From Actinomadura opuntiae (GTDB lineage: Bacteria > Actinomycetota > Actinomycetes > Streptosporangiales > Streptosporangiaceae): a stretch of DNA of 64,000 bases. Shown piece by piece: positions 53,762 through 63,187 of this stretch. The position numbers were made by a program, and so were the translations under genes. The notes below the pieces were generated by a model that worked only from the letters and a program-made list of their open reading frames with translations, was not told the DNA's origin and made no database searches. The stretch is taken from the NCBI RefSeq assembly GCF_030283205.1, contig NZ_JASNWF010000006.1, positions 248,001 to 312,000 on the forward strand, given 5' to 3'. Numbering within the stretch: the stretch's first letter is position 1; every line of letters begins with the position of its first letter.

Positions 53762-54582
53762 GCGCGCTCCGGGACCTCATCGTCGCCCCGCATCCGGACG
53801 TCGCGCCCCTGCCGGACGTCGCGCCGCCCGGGGTGCGGGTCATCCGGGGTGTTCCGTACGCCGAGCTGGATGGGGCCCGTCCGCTCGAGGTCGACTTGTG
53901 GCTGCCGGGCGGTAACGCCCCGCTGGTGCTGTTCCTGCACGGGGGCGCGTGGCGGCGCGGTCGGCGGGACGACATGGGCATGCGCACCCGCGGGTGGTCG
54001 CCCGGGCCGTTCGCCCGGCTCGCCGCCGCCGGGTTCGCGGTGGCGTGCGCGGACTACCGGCTCAGCGGCGAGGCGACGTTCCCCGCCCAGCTCGACGACG
54101 TCCGCGCCGCGCTGCGCTGGCTCGTGCTCCGGTCCGCTGAACTCGGTGTCGACCCGGGGCGGATCGTCGTGTGGGGCGAGTCGGCGGGTGGGCATCTGGC
54201 TTCCCTTCTCGCCCTCACTTCGGATGAGCCGCGTCTCGCCGGGGCTGTCGTCTGGTACGGGCCGGCCGACCTGACGCTGTCGCCCGGGCCGCCGGAATCG
54301 CTGCTGCTTGGTGGTGATCCGGCCGACAAGGCTCGGGCGGCCGGGCCCGTTGCCCATGTCCATGCTGGTGCGCCGCCCTTTCTGCTCGTTCATGGTGAGG
54401 ACGACACGCTGGTGCCGTGCGCGCACTCGCAGGCCCTCGCGGGGCGGTTGCGGGAGGTGGGCGCGCCGGTTGACCTGCGTCTCGTCCCGTCCGCCGAGCA
54501 TGGCTGGCACGGCGTCTCCGACGAGGTGGTCGAGTCGATCTTCGACGTCTCGCTGCGGTTCGCGCTGGATGTCAGTCGGTGA
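53758..54582 (+). CDS. Alpha/beta hydrolase (esterase/lipase-like)
   Basis: 274 residues from GTG 53758 overlapping the cupin stop as GTGA. Oxyanion loop LVLFLHGGAWRRGRR (about 59-73), nucleophile elbow VVWGESAGGHLASL (about 137-150), and the catalytic Asp in HGEDDTLVPC and His in SAEHGWHG. This is the HGGxW (hormone-sensitive-lipase/BD-FAE-like) form. Coupling to the cupin suggests that the two act on successive steps, for example cleaving the depside ester made by a flavonol dioxygenase. Its 3' end overlaps the SDR-like gene by 11 bp on the other strand. Confidence 0.85.
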   Translation: MSALRDLIVAPHPDVAPLPDVAPPGVRVIRGVPYAELDGARPLEVDLWLPGGNAPLVLFLHGGAWRRGRRDDMGMRTRGWSPGPFARLAAAGFAVACADYRLSGEATFPAQLDDVRAALRWLVLRSAELGVDPGRIVVWGESAGGHLASLLALTSDEPRLAGAVVWYGPADLTLSPGPPESLLLGGDPADKARAAGPVAHVHAGAPPFLLVHGEDDTLVPCAHSQALAGRLREVGAPVDLRLVPSAEHGWHGVSDEVVESIFDVSLRFALDVSR

Positions 54583-55351
54583 AGACGCCGCTGGTGGCGT
54601 TGACGAAGGTGCCGGTGATGGCGGCGGCGCCGTCGGAGGCGAGGAACGCGGCGGTGTCGGCGATCTGCGCGAGGGTGGGGGAGCGGCGCAGCAGGCGCAT
54701 CTCGTCCAGGCGGGTCAGCAGGGCCTGGAAGGCGGCCTCCTCCATGGGCGGGCCGAACTGGGCGAGCTTCTCGGGCGAGAGGGTCTCGGGGAGGCCGGAC
54801 GTCCAGATGCCGACGACGCGGACGCCGCTCGGGCCGCACTCCTGCGCCAGGTTCCGGACGAGCGCGTCGATCGCGGCGTCCGCCGGTCCGGTGCCGCCCA
54901 TCATCGGGCTGCCCTTCGCGGAACCGCTGTTCAGCGCGAGGACGACGCCGGAGCCGCGCTCGGCCATGTGCCGGGCGGCGGTCCGCGCGGTGATGAAGTT
55001 CGTGGTGACGCCGGTCGTGATCGGGCTGACGAAGTCGTCCACCGGCATCTGGGTGAGGGGCATGCCCTGCACGTCGCCGCGCGTGATCAGGTTGAGGGAG
55101 ACGTCGATGCCGCCGGCGTCGGCGACGCGCCGGGCGTGCGCCTCGACGGCCTTCTCGTCGAGGGCGTCCAGGACGGTGACGTCCGCGCGGCCGCCGTCGG
55201 CGGCGATGGCGGCGGCGACGGTGTCGAGGGGCTCGCGGGTCCGGCCGGCGAGGAAGACCGTGGCGCCCTGGCGGGCGAAGGCCGTCGCGACGGCGGTCCC
55301 GATCGAGCCGCCCGCACCGTAGATGATCGCGTTCTTGTTCTCCAGCAGCAT
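54572..55351 (-). CDS. SDR-like protein lacking the catalytic Tyr/Lys
   Basis: 259 residues from ATG 55351. The Rossmann part is normal (IIYGAGGSIGTAVATAFARQGATVFLAGR, residues 9-37; LNLITRGDV in place of NNAG), and Ser142 is present in LALNSGSAKG, but the Tyr and Lys of the usual YxxxK are Thr154 and Asp158 in GGTGPADAAIDALV. It therefore probably binds NAD(P) without classical oxidoreductase chemistry. Family members with this substitution are common in actinomycetes and are of unknown function. Its 3' end overlaps the hydrolase gene by 11 bp. Confidence 0.75.
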   Translation of the reverse strand: MLLENKNAIIYGAGGSIGTAVATAFARQGATVFLAGRTREPLDTVAAAIAADGGRADVTVLDALDEKAVEAHARRVADAGGIDVSLNLITRGDVQGMPLTQMPVDDFVSPITTGVTTNFITARTAARHMAERGSGVVLALNSGSAKGSPMMGGTGPADAAIDALVRNLAQECGPSGVRVVGIWTSGLPETLSPEKLAQFGPPMEEAAFQALLTRLDEMRLLRRSPTLAQIADTAAFLASDGAAAITGTFVNATSGVFTD

Positions 55352-55410
55352 GGCGTGTTCCGTTCTCGCGTCGTTGTGGGACGTCTATGGAGACGCACGC
55401 GGCCGGGAAA

Positions 55411-56688
55411 CTAATCGGTCACCGTCAGCGGCAGCCCGAAGGCCGGGAACAGGTGGGGTTCGAACGAGGTGATCTCGGCGATCAAGCCCTCTTCGATCCG
55501 CAACACGTCCAGGACCTGCGCCCGGTAGACGCGAGTGCCGGGCCGCTGCACGTAACCGCCGAGGGCGAACTGCCCGTTCGCGCGGGTCGGCAGGTGGCGC
55601 CAGCGGCCGATGTACGCAGGTGAGGACGGGTCGAAGGTCTGCGAGAGCATGCCGATGATCGCGTCGCGGCCGCCGAACCAGAGCGGGTTCGGGGGCATGG
55701 TGATGCGGACGTCCTCGCGCAGCATGGCGGTCATCGCGGACGTGTCGCCGCCGACGGCGGCCTTCATGTAGCGGTCGAGGAGGGCGCGTTCGGCCTCGGA
55801 CGGGTCGGTGCCGCGCGCCCATTCGTCACGCCGTTCCGGGAGACGATCTCGGAGGGCGGGCCGGGCCCGCTGCAGGGCGCTGTTGACCGAGGCCACGGTC
55901 AGGTCGAGCGCGGTGGCGGTGTCGGCGGCGGTCCAGCCGAGCACGTCCCGCATGATCAGGACGGCGCGCTGCCTCGGCGGCAGGTGCTGGATCGCGGCGA
56001 GGAACACCAGTTCCAGCGTCTCGGAGGTCTCCGCCGCCGTCTCCGGGTCGTCGGGAAACGGCTGCAACCAGGGCAGGAACGGCGGCGCGGCCACGTCGTT
56101 CGACGGCGGGACGGGAGACGGGGCGTACTGCTGCGGGCGGCGTTCGGCGCGGCGCAGGAAGTCCAGGCACGCGTTCGTCGCGATCGTGTAGAGCCAGGTG
56201 CGCGGGCTGGAGCGCCCCTCGAAGCCGTCGCGGTTCCGCCACGCCTTCAGCAGCGTCTCCTGGACGAGGTCCTCCGAGTCGTCGTAGGAGCCGACCATCC
56301 GGTAGCAGTGCACCTGGAGTTCGCGGCGGTACGGCTCGACCAGCCCGGCGAAGTCGAGCTCGTCGCCGTCCCGGAGCGGATTCGTCACGGGCTCCGGCGT
56401 GACGGATCGCGCCGCGTCCTTCGCCACGCGCGCGATGCGGCGCAGCCGCCCGACCGACGACGACAGGTCCCGCACGTCGGAGTAGAACGGCGCGGGCTCC
56501 TCGGGGGCGAGCCCCTTCACGCGGCGCTCGATGTCGGAGATGAGGTCGTGGACGGTCTCGCCGCCGGCCTGCCGCGTCCGGTACGCCTTCTGCCGGCACG
56601 CGGCCGAGCAGTACACCGACGCGCGTCCGGGCCGCCCGTCGGGGCGCGCCAGCGCCTTCCCGCACACCCGGCACGTGCCCTCCGTCAT
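55411..56688 (-). CDS. ECF sigma factor with N-terminal zinc motif and C-terminal SnoaL-like domain
   Basis: 425 residues from ATG 56688. Three modules: an N-terminal Cys4 motif (Cys6, Cys9, Cys27, Cys31; TCRVCGKALARP...YCSAACRQKAYRTR), sigma regions 2 and 4 (about 110-285; GLVEPYRRELQVHCYRMVGSYDDSEDLVQETLLKAWRNRDGF...RTWLYTIATNACLDFLRRAERRP...LPPRQRAVLIMRDVLGWTAADTATALDLTVASVNSALQRAR), and a SnoaL-like C-terminus (about 300-420; LLDRYMKAAVGGDTSAMTAMLREDV). ECF factors of this SigG/SigJ kind regulate themselves through the SnoaL part rather than an anti-sigma factor. The zinc-binding extension is unusual. Codirectional with the downstream SDR-like gene. Confidence 0.85.
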   Translation of the reverse strand: MTEGTCRVCGKALARPDGRPGRASVYCSAACRQKAYRTRQAGGETVHDLISDIERRVKGLAPEEPAPFYSDVRDLSSSVGRLRRIARVAKDAARSVTPEPVTNPLRDGDELDFAGLVEPYRRELQVHCYRMVGSYDDSEDLVQETLLKAWRNRDGFEGRSSPRTWLYTIATNACLDFLRRAERRPQQYAPSPVPPSNDVAAPPFLPWLQPFPDDPETAAETSETLELVFLAAIQHLPPRQRAVLIMRDVLGWTAADTATALDLTVASVNSALQRARPALRDRLPERRDEWARGTDPSEAERALLDRYMKAAVGGDTSAMTAMLREDVRITMPPNPLWFGGRDAIIGMLSQTFDPSSPAYIGRWRHLPTRANGQFALGGYVQRPGTRVYRAQVLDVLRIEEGLIAEITSFEPHLFPAFGLPLTVTD

Positions 56689-56709
56689 GCGCCCAGAGCC
56701 TAGGGCACG

Positions 56710-57933
56710 TCAGGGCTTGCGCTGGAGCAGCAGGACGGCGACGTCGTCGGAGGCCCGTTCGCGGCCGATCAGCGCGGCCATCACCGCCGCGCCGACCTGT
56801 TCGGGCGGGCCCGCGTAGACGGCGTCGCACAGCCGCGCGATGCCGCTGTCGACCGAGTTGTCCCGCCGCTCGATCAGCCCGTCGGTGTAGAAGCACAACA
56901 GGGCGCCGGGAGGGAGGTCGAACACGGTGGTCGTCCGGGGGGTCTCCGTGGTGAAGCCGATCAGCAGGTCCTGCTTCATGTCGACGGTCTCCGCCGGGCT
57001 CTCCGGCAGGGCGATGACCGGGGGCGGGTGGCCGGCCGAGGAGACCCGGACCCGGTCCAGGGACGGGCTGCAGATCGCGTACAGCACGGTCGCCGTCGCG
57101 TTGGGCTCGAAGTGCAGCATCTTCCGGTCGAGCTTGCCCAGCACCTGCGCCGGATCGGCCGTCTCCAGCGCGTACGCGCGCAGCGAGCTGCGCATCCGGC
57201 CCATCACGACGGCGGCCGGCAGCCCGTGCCCCGCCACGTCCCCCATGACGATGCCGATCTCGCCGGAGGGGAGGGTGAAGACGTCGTACCAGTCGCCGCC
57301 GACGTTCTCCTTGCCGGGACGGTAGCGGGCGGCCATCTCCAGGCCGGGGATGTCCGGGAGGCTGGACGGGACCAGGCTGCGTTGCAGTTCCAGGGCGCCG
57401 GCGCGCTCGGCCCGGCTCGTCAGCGTCTGCACGGCCATGGCGACGCGCGCCGCCGCGAGCTGCAGGAACTCGGTCTCGTCCGCGGTGAACCGGCGCGGTG
57501 CCAGCGTGCCGACGTGCATGACCCCGACCAGGTGCCCGCCGCCGATGAGGGGGACGCCGAGCAGGGAGTGCAGGCCCCGCTGGACCAGCAGCGGGTTGAA
57601 CACGCCCGCGTGGGCCACGTCGGCGATGTAGACCGGCCGGCGCTCGGCGGCGACGCGTCCGGCGAAGCCCTGGCCCACGGGCACGTGCGCGCCCTGGCTG
57701 ACCTCCTCCTCTATGCCCTTCGCCACCGTCGCCTCGAGCAACCGCCCCTGCCGGTCCAGGAGCAGCACGACGGCGGTGTCGACCTCGAGGATGGAGCGGA
57801 CGCGGTCGAGGAGGGTGTCGAGGAACTCGTCGACGCCCATATGGGCGAACGCCTCATCGGTGATCGCCTGGATGTTCTCGAGCTTGCGGGCGAGGCCTTC
57901 CAGGGCGTCGGCGGGTCTCTCCATCCCCGTCAT
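56710..57933 (-). CDS. GAF-domain PP2C (SpoIIE) serine phosphatase
   Basis: 407 residues from ATG 57933. N-terminal GAF domain (about 25-170; DTAVVLLLDRQGRLLEATVAKGIEEEVSQGAHVPVGQGFAGRVAAERRPVYIADV) and a SpoIIE-like PP2C phosphatase (about 185-405) with GGDWYDVFTLPSGEIGIVMGDVAGHGLPAAVVMGRMRSSLRAYA, SAGHPPPVI, FYTDGLIERRD and SDDVAVLLLQ, all metal-binding Asp present. In actinomycetes such proteins dephosphorylate anti-anti-sigma factors of general stress pathways. The adjacent ECF sigma factor may or may not be linked. A ligand-binding GAF suggests a small-molecule or redox input. Confidence 0.9.
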   Translation of the reverse strand: MTGMERPADALEGLARKLENIQAITDEAFAHMGVDEFLDTLLDRVRSILEVDTAVVLLLDRQGRLLEATVAKGIEEEVSQGAHVPVGQGFAGRVAAERRPVYIADVAHAGVFNPLLVQRGLHSLLGVPLIGGGHLVGVMHVGTLAPRRFTADETEFLQLAAARVAMAVQTLTSRAERAGALELQRSLVPSSLPDIPGLEMAARYRPGKENVGGDWYDVFTLPSGEIGIVMGDVAGHGLPAAVVMGRMRSSLRAYALETADPAQVLGKLDRKMLHFEPNATATVLYAICSPSLDRVRVSSAGHPPPVIALPESPAETVDMKQDLLIGFTTETPRTTTVFDLPPGALLCFYTDGLIERRDNSVDSGIARLCDAVYAGPPEQVGAAVMAALIGRERASDDVAVLLLQRKP

Positions 57934-58024
57934 CGTATGCCTGATACCTGGCCCTTTACCGATGGTGCCGGGGGTTTGGGGGAAGTCATTGCTTTTCCGG
58001 AATGGCCGGATTCCGGTGGGTGTC

Positions 58025-59086
58025 TCACCGGAGGCACCGCCGGACGCCCCCGGCGATCTCCAGGTCCTCGCGGGCGGTGACGACGAGGGTGCGGACTGCT
58101 GCGCCGGGCGCCGTGACGTCGGTGTCGCCGCGGGCGTCGTCGTTGCGGTGCGGGTCGACGGAGACGCCGAGGAACGCGAGGTCCTCGGCGAGGCGGTGCC
58201 GGACGGACGGGTCGTGCTCGCCGACGCCGCCGGTGAAGACGAGCGCGTCCAGGCCGCCGAGGGTGGCGGCCATCGCGGCGGCGCAGGCGCGCAGGCGGTG
58301 GTGGTAGACGTCGAGGGCCGCGAGGGCGGTGGCGTCGCGGGCCTCGGCGCGCTGGCGGATCTCGCGCATGTCGCCGGTCCCGGTGAGCCCGCGCAGGCCG
58401 GAGCGGCTCTCCAGGGCGTCGTCCACCTCCGGTGCGGGGACGCCGTGCTTGATCAGCCACAGCGGGATACCGGGGTCGACGCTGCCCGCGCGGGACGCCA
58501 TGACGAGGCCCTCCAGGGGCGTGAAGCCCATCGTGGTGTCGACGGAGCTGCCCTCGGCGACGGCGGCCAGCGACGCGCCCGACCCGAGGTGGCAGATCAC
58601 CATCCGGGACGGGACGGAACCGAGGAGCTCGCCGGTGCGGCGGACGGCATAGGAGTACGACAGGCCGTGGAAGCCGTAGCGGCGCAGGCCGAACCGCTCG
58701 CGCCACTCGGCGGGCAGCGCGTAGGTGGCGGCGGCGTCCGGCAGGGTGGCGTGGAAGGCGGTGTCGAAGCAGGCCACGGCCGGGACGTCCGGCAGCGCGT
58801 CGGTGATCTCCGACAATGCGTGCAGCGACGCGGGCTGGTGCAGCGGCGCGAGGTCGGCGAGCGCGTGCAGGCGTTCGGCGACCGCCGCGTCGACGACGAC
58901 CGGTCCGGTGAAGTCGGGGCCGCCGTGCACGAACCGGATGCCGACCGCGTCCGGCCGGGGCATGTCCGCGACCATCGGCGCGATCTCGTGGCGGGCGCCG
59001 GCGTTCTCGGTGACGACGGTGCCGTCGGGGTCGAGGAGGCTCAGCTTGAGGCTGCTCGACCCCGGATTGACGGTGAGGATGCGCAT
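58025..59086 (-). CDS. ackA: Acetate kinase
   Basis: 353 residues from ATG 59086; GTG 59092 with AGGGGG upstream is an alternative. Acetate kinase signatures: LTVNPGSSSLKLSLLD (residues 4-19), VCHLGSGASLAAVAEGSSVDTTMGFTPLEGLVMASRAGSVDPGI near the middle and VFTGGVGEHDPSVRHRLAEDL near the C-terminus. Shorter than the usual 390-400 residues, as in forms that accompany phosphoketolase. It makes ATP from acetyl phosphate and ADP, or the reverse. It is 12 bp downstream of the phosphoketolase gene, so the two form an operon that makes acetate and ATP from sugar phosphates. Confidence 0.9.
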   Translation of the reverse strand: MRILTVNPGSSSLKLSLLDPDGTVVTENAGARHEIAPMVADMPRPDAVGIRFVHGGPDFTGPVVVDAAVAERLHALADLAPLHQPASLHALSEITDALPDVPAVACFDTAFHATLPDAAATYALPAEWRERFGLRRYGFHGLSYSYAVRRTGELLGSVPSRMVICHLGSGASLAAVAEGSSVDTTMGFTPLEGLVMASRAGSVDPGIPLWLIKHGVPAPEVDDALESRSGLRGLTGTGDMREIRQRAEARDATALAALDVYHHRLRACAAAMAATLGGLDALVFTGGVGEHDPSVRHRLAEDLAFLGVSVDPHRNDDARGDTDVTAPGAAVRTLVVTAREDLEIAGGVRRCLR

Positions 59087-59098
59087 CGGCACGTCCCC

Positions 59099-61471
59099 CT
59101 AGTAGGGCCAGGTCCAGTCGCGGACCTCGGCCGCGTCCTCGCCGTGCTCGCGGGTGTAGGCGCGCAGGGCTAGGCGCTGGTCGGCCATGCGCTGGCGGAT
59201 GTGGGCGACGCGGCCGCCGAGCGACGGGACGCGGTCGATGACGTCCATGACGAGGTGGAAGCGGTCCAGGTCGTTCAGCATCACCATGTCGAACGGGGTC
59301 GTGGTGGTGCCCTCCTCCTTGTAGCCGCGGACGTGCAGGTGCTCGTGGCCGTGGCGGCGGTAGGCGAGCCGGTGGATCAGGTACGGGTACCCGTGGAACG
59401 CGAAGATGACCGGCTTGTCGGTGGTGAAGAGCGCGTCGTAGTCGCGGTCGGGCAACCCGTGCGGGTGTTCGGTGTCGGGCTGCAGCCGCATGAGGTCCAC
59501 CACGTTCACCACGCGGACGCGCAGGTCGGGGAAGAGCTGGCGGAGGATGTCGACGGCGGCGAGCGTCTCCAGCGTGGGGATGTCGCCGGCGCACGCCATG
59601 ACGACGTCGGGATCGGCGCCGCCATCCGTGGAGGCCCACTCCCAGATGCCGATGCCGCGCGTGCAGTGGGCGATCGCCTGGTCCATCGGCAGCCAGTTCA
59701 GCGCCGGCTGCTTCCCGGCGACGATGACGTTGACGTAGTCGCGGGAGCGCAGGCAATGGTCGCCGACCGACAGCAGCGTGTTGGCGTCCGGCGGCAGGTA
59801 GACCCGGACGATCTCCGGCTTCTTGTTCAGGACCACGTCGAGGAAGCCGGGGTCCTGGTGGGTGAAGCCGTTGTGGTCCTGCCGCCACACGTGCGACGAC
59901 AGCAGGTAGTTCAGCGACGCGATCGGCCGCCGCCACGGCAGGTGCCGCGTGACCTTCAGCCACTTGGCGTGCTGGTTGAACATCGAGTCGACGATGTGGA
60001 CGAACGCCTCGTAGCTGTTGAACAGCCCGTGCCGCCCGGTCAGCAGGTAGCCCTCCAGCCAGCCCTGGCACAGGTGCTCGCTGAGCACCTCCATGACCTG
60101 CCCGTGCGGCGCCTGGTGCTCGTCGGTGTCCAGCCGCTCGCCCTCGAAGACCCGGTCGGTCGCCTCGAAGACGTCGCCGAGCCGGTTGGACGCGGTCTCG
60201 TCGGCGCCCATGATGCGGAAGTTGGACGGGTTGGCCCTCACCACGTCGCGCAGGAACGAGCCGAACACGCGGGTCGCCTCCGACGTCGTCGTGCCGGGCT
60301 TGCCGACCGGGACGGCGTATTCGCGGAAGTCGGGCAGCGTCAGCGGCCGCAGGAGGAGCCCGCCGTTGGCGTGCGGGTTGGCGCTCATCCGCCGCTCGCC
60401 CTCGGGCGCCTGCTCGGTCAGCGCGGGGATGGGGCGCCCCTCCTCGTCGAAAAGCTCGTCGGGACGGTAGGAGCGCAGCCAGTCCTCCAGCTGGGCCAGA
60501 TGCTCGGGGTTGTCGCAGACCCCCGAGAGCGGCACCTGGTGGGAACGCCACGTGTTCTCGACCGGCAGGCCGTCGACCTCCTTCGGGCCCGTCCAGCCCT
60601 TCGGCGACCGCAGGACGATCATCGGCCAGCGGCGCCGCGGGACGTCCCCGCCCTCGCGGGCGGCCCGCTGGATGTCGGCGATCTCGTCGAGCGCCTGGTC
60701 GAGCGCGACGGCCATCTTCCGGTGCATCGACTCCGGCTCGTCGCCGCTGACGATGATCGGCCGGTGCCCGTAGCCGTCGAGGAGCTGGACGAGCTCCTCC
60801 TCGGAGATCCGCGCCAGCACCGACGGGTTCGCGATCTTGTAGCCGTTCAGGTGCAGGATCGGCAGCACCGCCCCGTCGCGGACGGGGTCGAGGAACTTGG
60901 TGGAGTGCCACGACGCCGCGAGCGGCCCGGTCTCGGCCTCGCCGTCGCCGACGATGCACGCGACGACCAGGTCCGGGTTGTCGAACGCGGCGCCGTAGGC
61001 GTGCGCCAGCGAGTAGCCCAGCTCGCCGCCCTCGTGGATCGAGCCCGGCGTCTCCGGCGCGACGTGGCTCGGGATGCCGCCGGGGAACGAGAACTGCCGG
61101 AACAGCCGCCGCATCCCCGTCCCGTCGCGCGACACGTCCGGATAGACCTCGCTGTAAGTGCCCTCCAGCCACGCGTTCGCGACCGCCGCGGGGCCGCCGT
61201 GCCCGGGGCCCATGATGTAGATCATGTCGAGGTCGCGGGCCCTGATGACCCGGTTCAGGTGGGCGTAACAGAAGTTCAGGCCGGGCGAGGTGCCCCAGTG
61301 CCCGAGCAGCCGCGGCTTGATGTGCCGGCGCCGGAGCGGCTCGCGCAGCAGAGGGTTGCCCAGCAGATAGATCTGCCCTACCGAAAGGTAATTCGCGGCT
61401 CTCCAGTACGCGTCGATCCGGCGGACCTCGTCGTCGGACAGGGGGACGGACGCGGTGGCGGCCTCGGTCAT
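59099..61471 (-). CDS. xfp: Phosphoketolase
   Basis: 790 residues from ATG 61471 ([19 protein letters not shown]). Full-length xylulose/fructose-phosphate phosphoketolase: [41 protein letters not shown] and [24 protein letters not shown], a thiamin-binding [16 protein letters not shown], and a C-terminal region with [12 protein letters not shown] and [21 protein letters not shown]. It splits xylulose 5-phosphate or fructose 6-phosphate into acetyl phosphate and a shorter sugar phosphate. With acetate kinase it forms a bypass of glycolysis that yields ATP without loss of carbon. Confidence 0.95.
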   Translation of the reverse strand: MTEAATASVPLSDDEVRRIDAYWRAANYLSVGQIYLLGNPLLREPLRRRHIKPRLLGHWGTSPGLNFCYAHLNRVIRARDLDMIYIMGPGHGGPAAVANAWLEGTYSEVYPDVSRDGTGMRRLFRQFSFPGGIPSHVAPETPGSIHEGGELGYSLAHAYGAAFDNPDLVVACIVGDGEAETGPLAASWHSTKFLDPVRDGAVLPILHLNGYKIANPSVLARISEEELVQLLDGYGHRPIIVSGDEPESMHRKMAVALDQALDEIADIQRAAREGGDVPRRRWPMIVLRSPKGWTGPKEVDGLPVENTWRSHQVPLSGVCDNPEHLAQLEDWLRSYRPDELFDEEGRPIPALTEQAPEGERRMSANPHANGGLLLRPLTLPDFREYAVPVGKPGTTTSEATRVFGSFLRDVVRANPSNFRIMGADETASNRLGDVFEATDRVFEGERLDTDEHQAPHGQVMEVLSEHLCQGWLEGYLLTGRHGLFNSYEAFVHIVDSMFNQHAKWLKVTRHLPWRRPIASLNYLLSSHVWRQDHNGFTHQDPGFLDVVLNKKPEIVRVYLPPDANTLLSVGDHCLRSRDYVNVIVAGKQPALNWLPMDQAIAHCTRGIGIWEWASTDGGADPDVVMACAGDIPTLETLAAVDILRQLFPDLRVRVVNVVDLMRLQPDTEHPHGLPDRDYDALFTTDKPVIFAFHGYPYLIHRLAYRRHGHEHLHVRGYKEEGTTTTPFDMVMLNDLDRFHLVMDVIDRVPSLGGRVAHIRQRMADQRLALRAYTREHGEDAAEVRDWTWPY

Positions 61472-61591
61472 GGCGCGGTCCCTTCGGTACTCGGCGGACG
61501 CCCGGAAAGGACGACCTCCCCGCAATCGCCCCCGCCAACCGCAGCGGCCCCCCGGTTAACGGCAGCGGCCCCGTCAACCGCAGCGGCCCGG

Positions 61592-63187
61592 TCAACCGCA
61601 GCGGCGGAGCCTCGGACGCGGCGGGGCGGCGGGCGGCGGCGCCCAGGGCAGGGCGAACGGGCACGGCCCGTCGCCGCGCAGCCCGCCGCCGCGGGAGGCC
61701 GCGATGAGCTGGGCCTCGCCGAACTCCTCGTCCTCGGCGGCCGCGCGGACGAGATGGCCGTAACCGGGCAGGCGGCGCGCCCAGCCGTCCGGGGCGCCGG
61801 CCTGCAGGTCGAGCCGGATGGGGGAGCCGGCCTGCGAGGTCTCGAACGGCCCGAGCCCGCTGGCGAGCCGCCACCGGGGCGCGGCCAGGGCGTCCTCCGG
61901 CTCCGCGCCGGTCAGCAGCCGGACCAGGACCTGCAGGACGATCTGCGGCTGGATGCCGCCGCCGGTGCAGCCGGCGACCGCGCGGAACGTGCCATCGGGA
62001 CCGGTCGCGAGGACCGGGACGAGGGTGTGCGGCGGGCGGCGCCGCGGCCCGTACTCGGCGGGCGCGCCGGGCGCCAGCGTGAAACCGGTGCCGCGGTTGT
62101 GGAGGTTGATCCCGGTCGCGGGCTCGAACAGCAGCGCGCCGAGGCCGTTGCCGTTCGACTGCTGGAGCGAGATCGCCGTGCCCCGGCCGTCCACGACGCA
62201 GACGCAGGTCGCGTCGCCGGACGCGATCGTCCCGCGCCGCCGCTCGTGCCGGTCCGGGTCGATCGCGGCGCGGAGCGCGTCGACGCGGCCCGGCGGAACG
62301 GGCGTCCCGGGACGCTCGACGGCGGCGGCCAGCAGGGACTCGGCCAGCAGGTGCGCCCAGCCGGGGTCGGCGGGATCGGGCAGGTCGAGGCCGGCGGCGA
62401 CGGCGAGCGCGGTGAGCAGCACGTGGCCTGGCGAGTTCGGCGGCGCCGTCCACACGTCGTGCCCGAACGCGCGGACACCGAGCGGGTGCTGCCAGTCGGC
62501 GGCGGGCTCGGCGAGGTCGGACGGCGCGAAGAGGCCGCGGCCCATGCGCAGCAGGCCGGCGCCGAACTCGCCCTCGTAGAATCCCGCGCGGCCCGCCGCG
62601 GCCACGGCGCGCAGCGCGCGGCCGATACCGGGCCGCCTCACCTGCTCGCCGGGGCGGGACGGCCACGCGAGCCCGTCCGTGCCGGGCGCACCGGCGGCGT
62701 CCCGGCAGGCGGCGACGAGCCCGGGCGTGGCGGTGAAGCCCCGCTCCGCGTGCAGGACGGCCGACTCCAGCACCTCGGCGAGCGGCATCCGGCCGTAGCG
62801 GTCGTGCAGCGCCAGCCAGCCGTCCACGCAGCCGGGGACGGTCACCGACCGGACGTCGTGCCGGACGGGCATCCGGCGGCGGCCCTCCGCGCGCAGCGCC
62901 GCGGCGTCCGCGCCCGACCCGGCGCGGCCGGAGGCGTTCAGCGCGACGGGCGGCCCGGGGCCGTCCCGCCCGGGTGCGTGGACCAGCGCGAACAGGTCGC
63001 CGCCCATCCCGCAGCACTGCGGCGCGACCACCGCCAGCACGGCGTTCGCCGCCACCGCGGCGTCGGCCGCGGACCCGCCGGCCCGCAGGATCGCCAGGCC
63101 CGCCGACGACGCGCGGTGATCGCCGGTGCAGATCATCGCCCGGTCGGCGGTGCCGGTGATCTCCTGCTGATCCACCGGCGCGTTCAC
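61592..63187 (-). CDS. Gamma-glutamyltransferase family protein with altered nucleophile site
   Basis: About 531 residues from GTG 63187; the longer frame to 63352 is low-complexity and no strong ribosome binding site decides the start. N-terminal GDHRASSAGLAILRAGGSAADAAVAANAVLAVVAP is typical of the family. Around the autoprocessing site, where the new N-terminal Thr normally stands, the sequence is GDATCVCVVDGRGTAISLQQS: the usual nucleophile position is Ala326, followed by Thr327. The remainder (PATGINLHNRGTGFTLAPGAPAEYGPRRRPPHTLVPVL and GCTGGGIQPQIVLQVLVRLL) matches the family. It may use Thr327 or be inactive. It is the upstream neighbour of the phosphoketolase gene on the same strand, 120 bp away. 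Confidence 0.75.
   Translation of the reverse strand: MNAPVDQQEITGTADRAMICTGDHRASSAGLAILRAGGSAADAAVAANAVLAVVAPQCCGMGGDLFALVHAPGRDGPGPPVALNASGRAGSGADAAALRAEGRRRMPVRHDVRSVTVPGCVDGWLALHDRYGRMPLAEVLESAVLHAERGFTATPGLVAACRDAAGAPGTDGLAWPSRPGEQVRRPGIGRALRAVAAAGRAGFYEGEFGAGLLRMGRGLFAPSDLAEPAADWQHPLGVRAFGHDVWTAPPNSPGHVLLTALAVAAGLDLPDPADPGWAHLLAESLLAAAVERPGTPVPPGRVDALRAAIDPDRHERRRGTIASGDATCVCVVDGRGTAISLQQSNGNGLGALLFEPATGINLHNRGTGFTLAPGAPAEYGPRRRPPHTLVPVLATGPDGTFRAVAGCTGGGIQPQIVLQVLVRLLTGAEPEDALAAPRWRLASGLGPFETSQAGSPIRLDLQAGAPDGWARRLPGYGHLVRAAAEDEEFGEAQLIAASRGGGLRGDGPCPFALPWAPPPAAPPRPRLRRCG

Noticed and set aside
57930..63017. A 1695-codon minus-strand frame across the acetate kinase, phosphoketolase and glutamyltransferase genes, and a 1354-codon plus-strand frame
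   Set aside because: Both are out of frame with three well-supported genes and consist of Arg/Pro/Ala-rich translation typical of GC-rich shadows.
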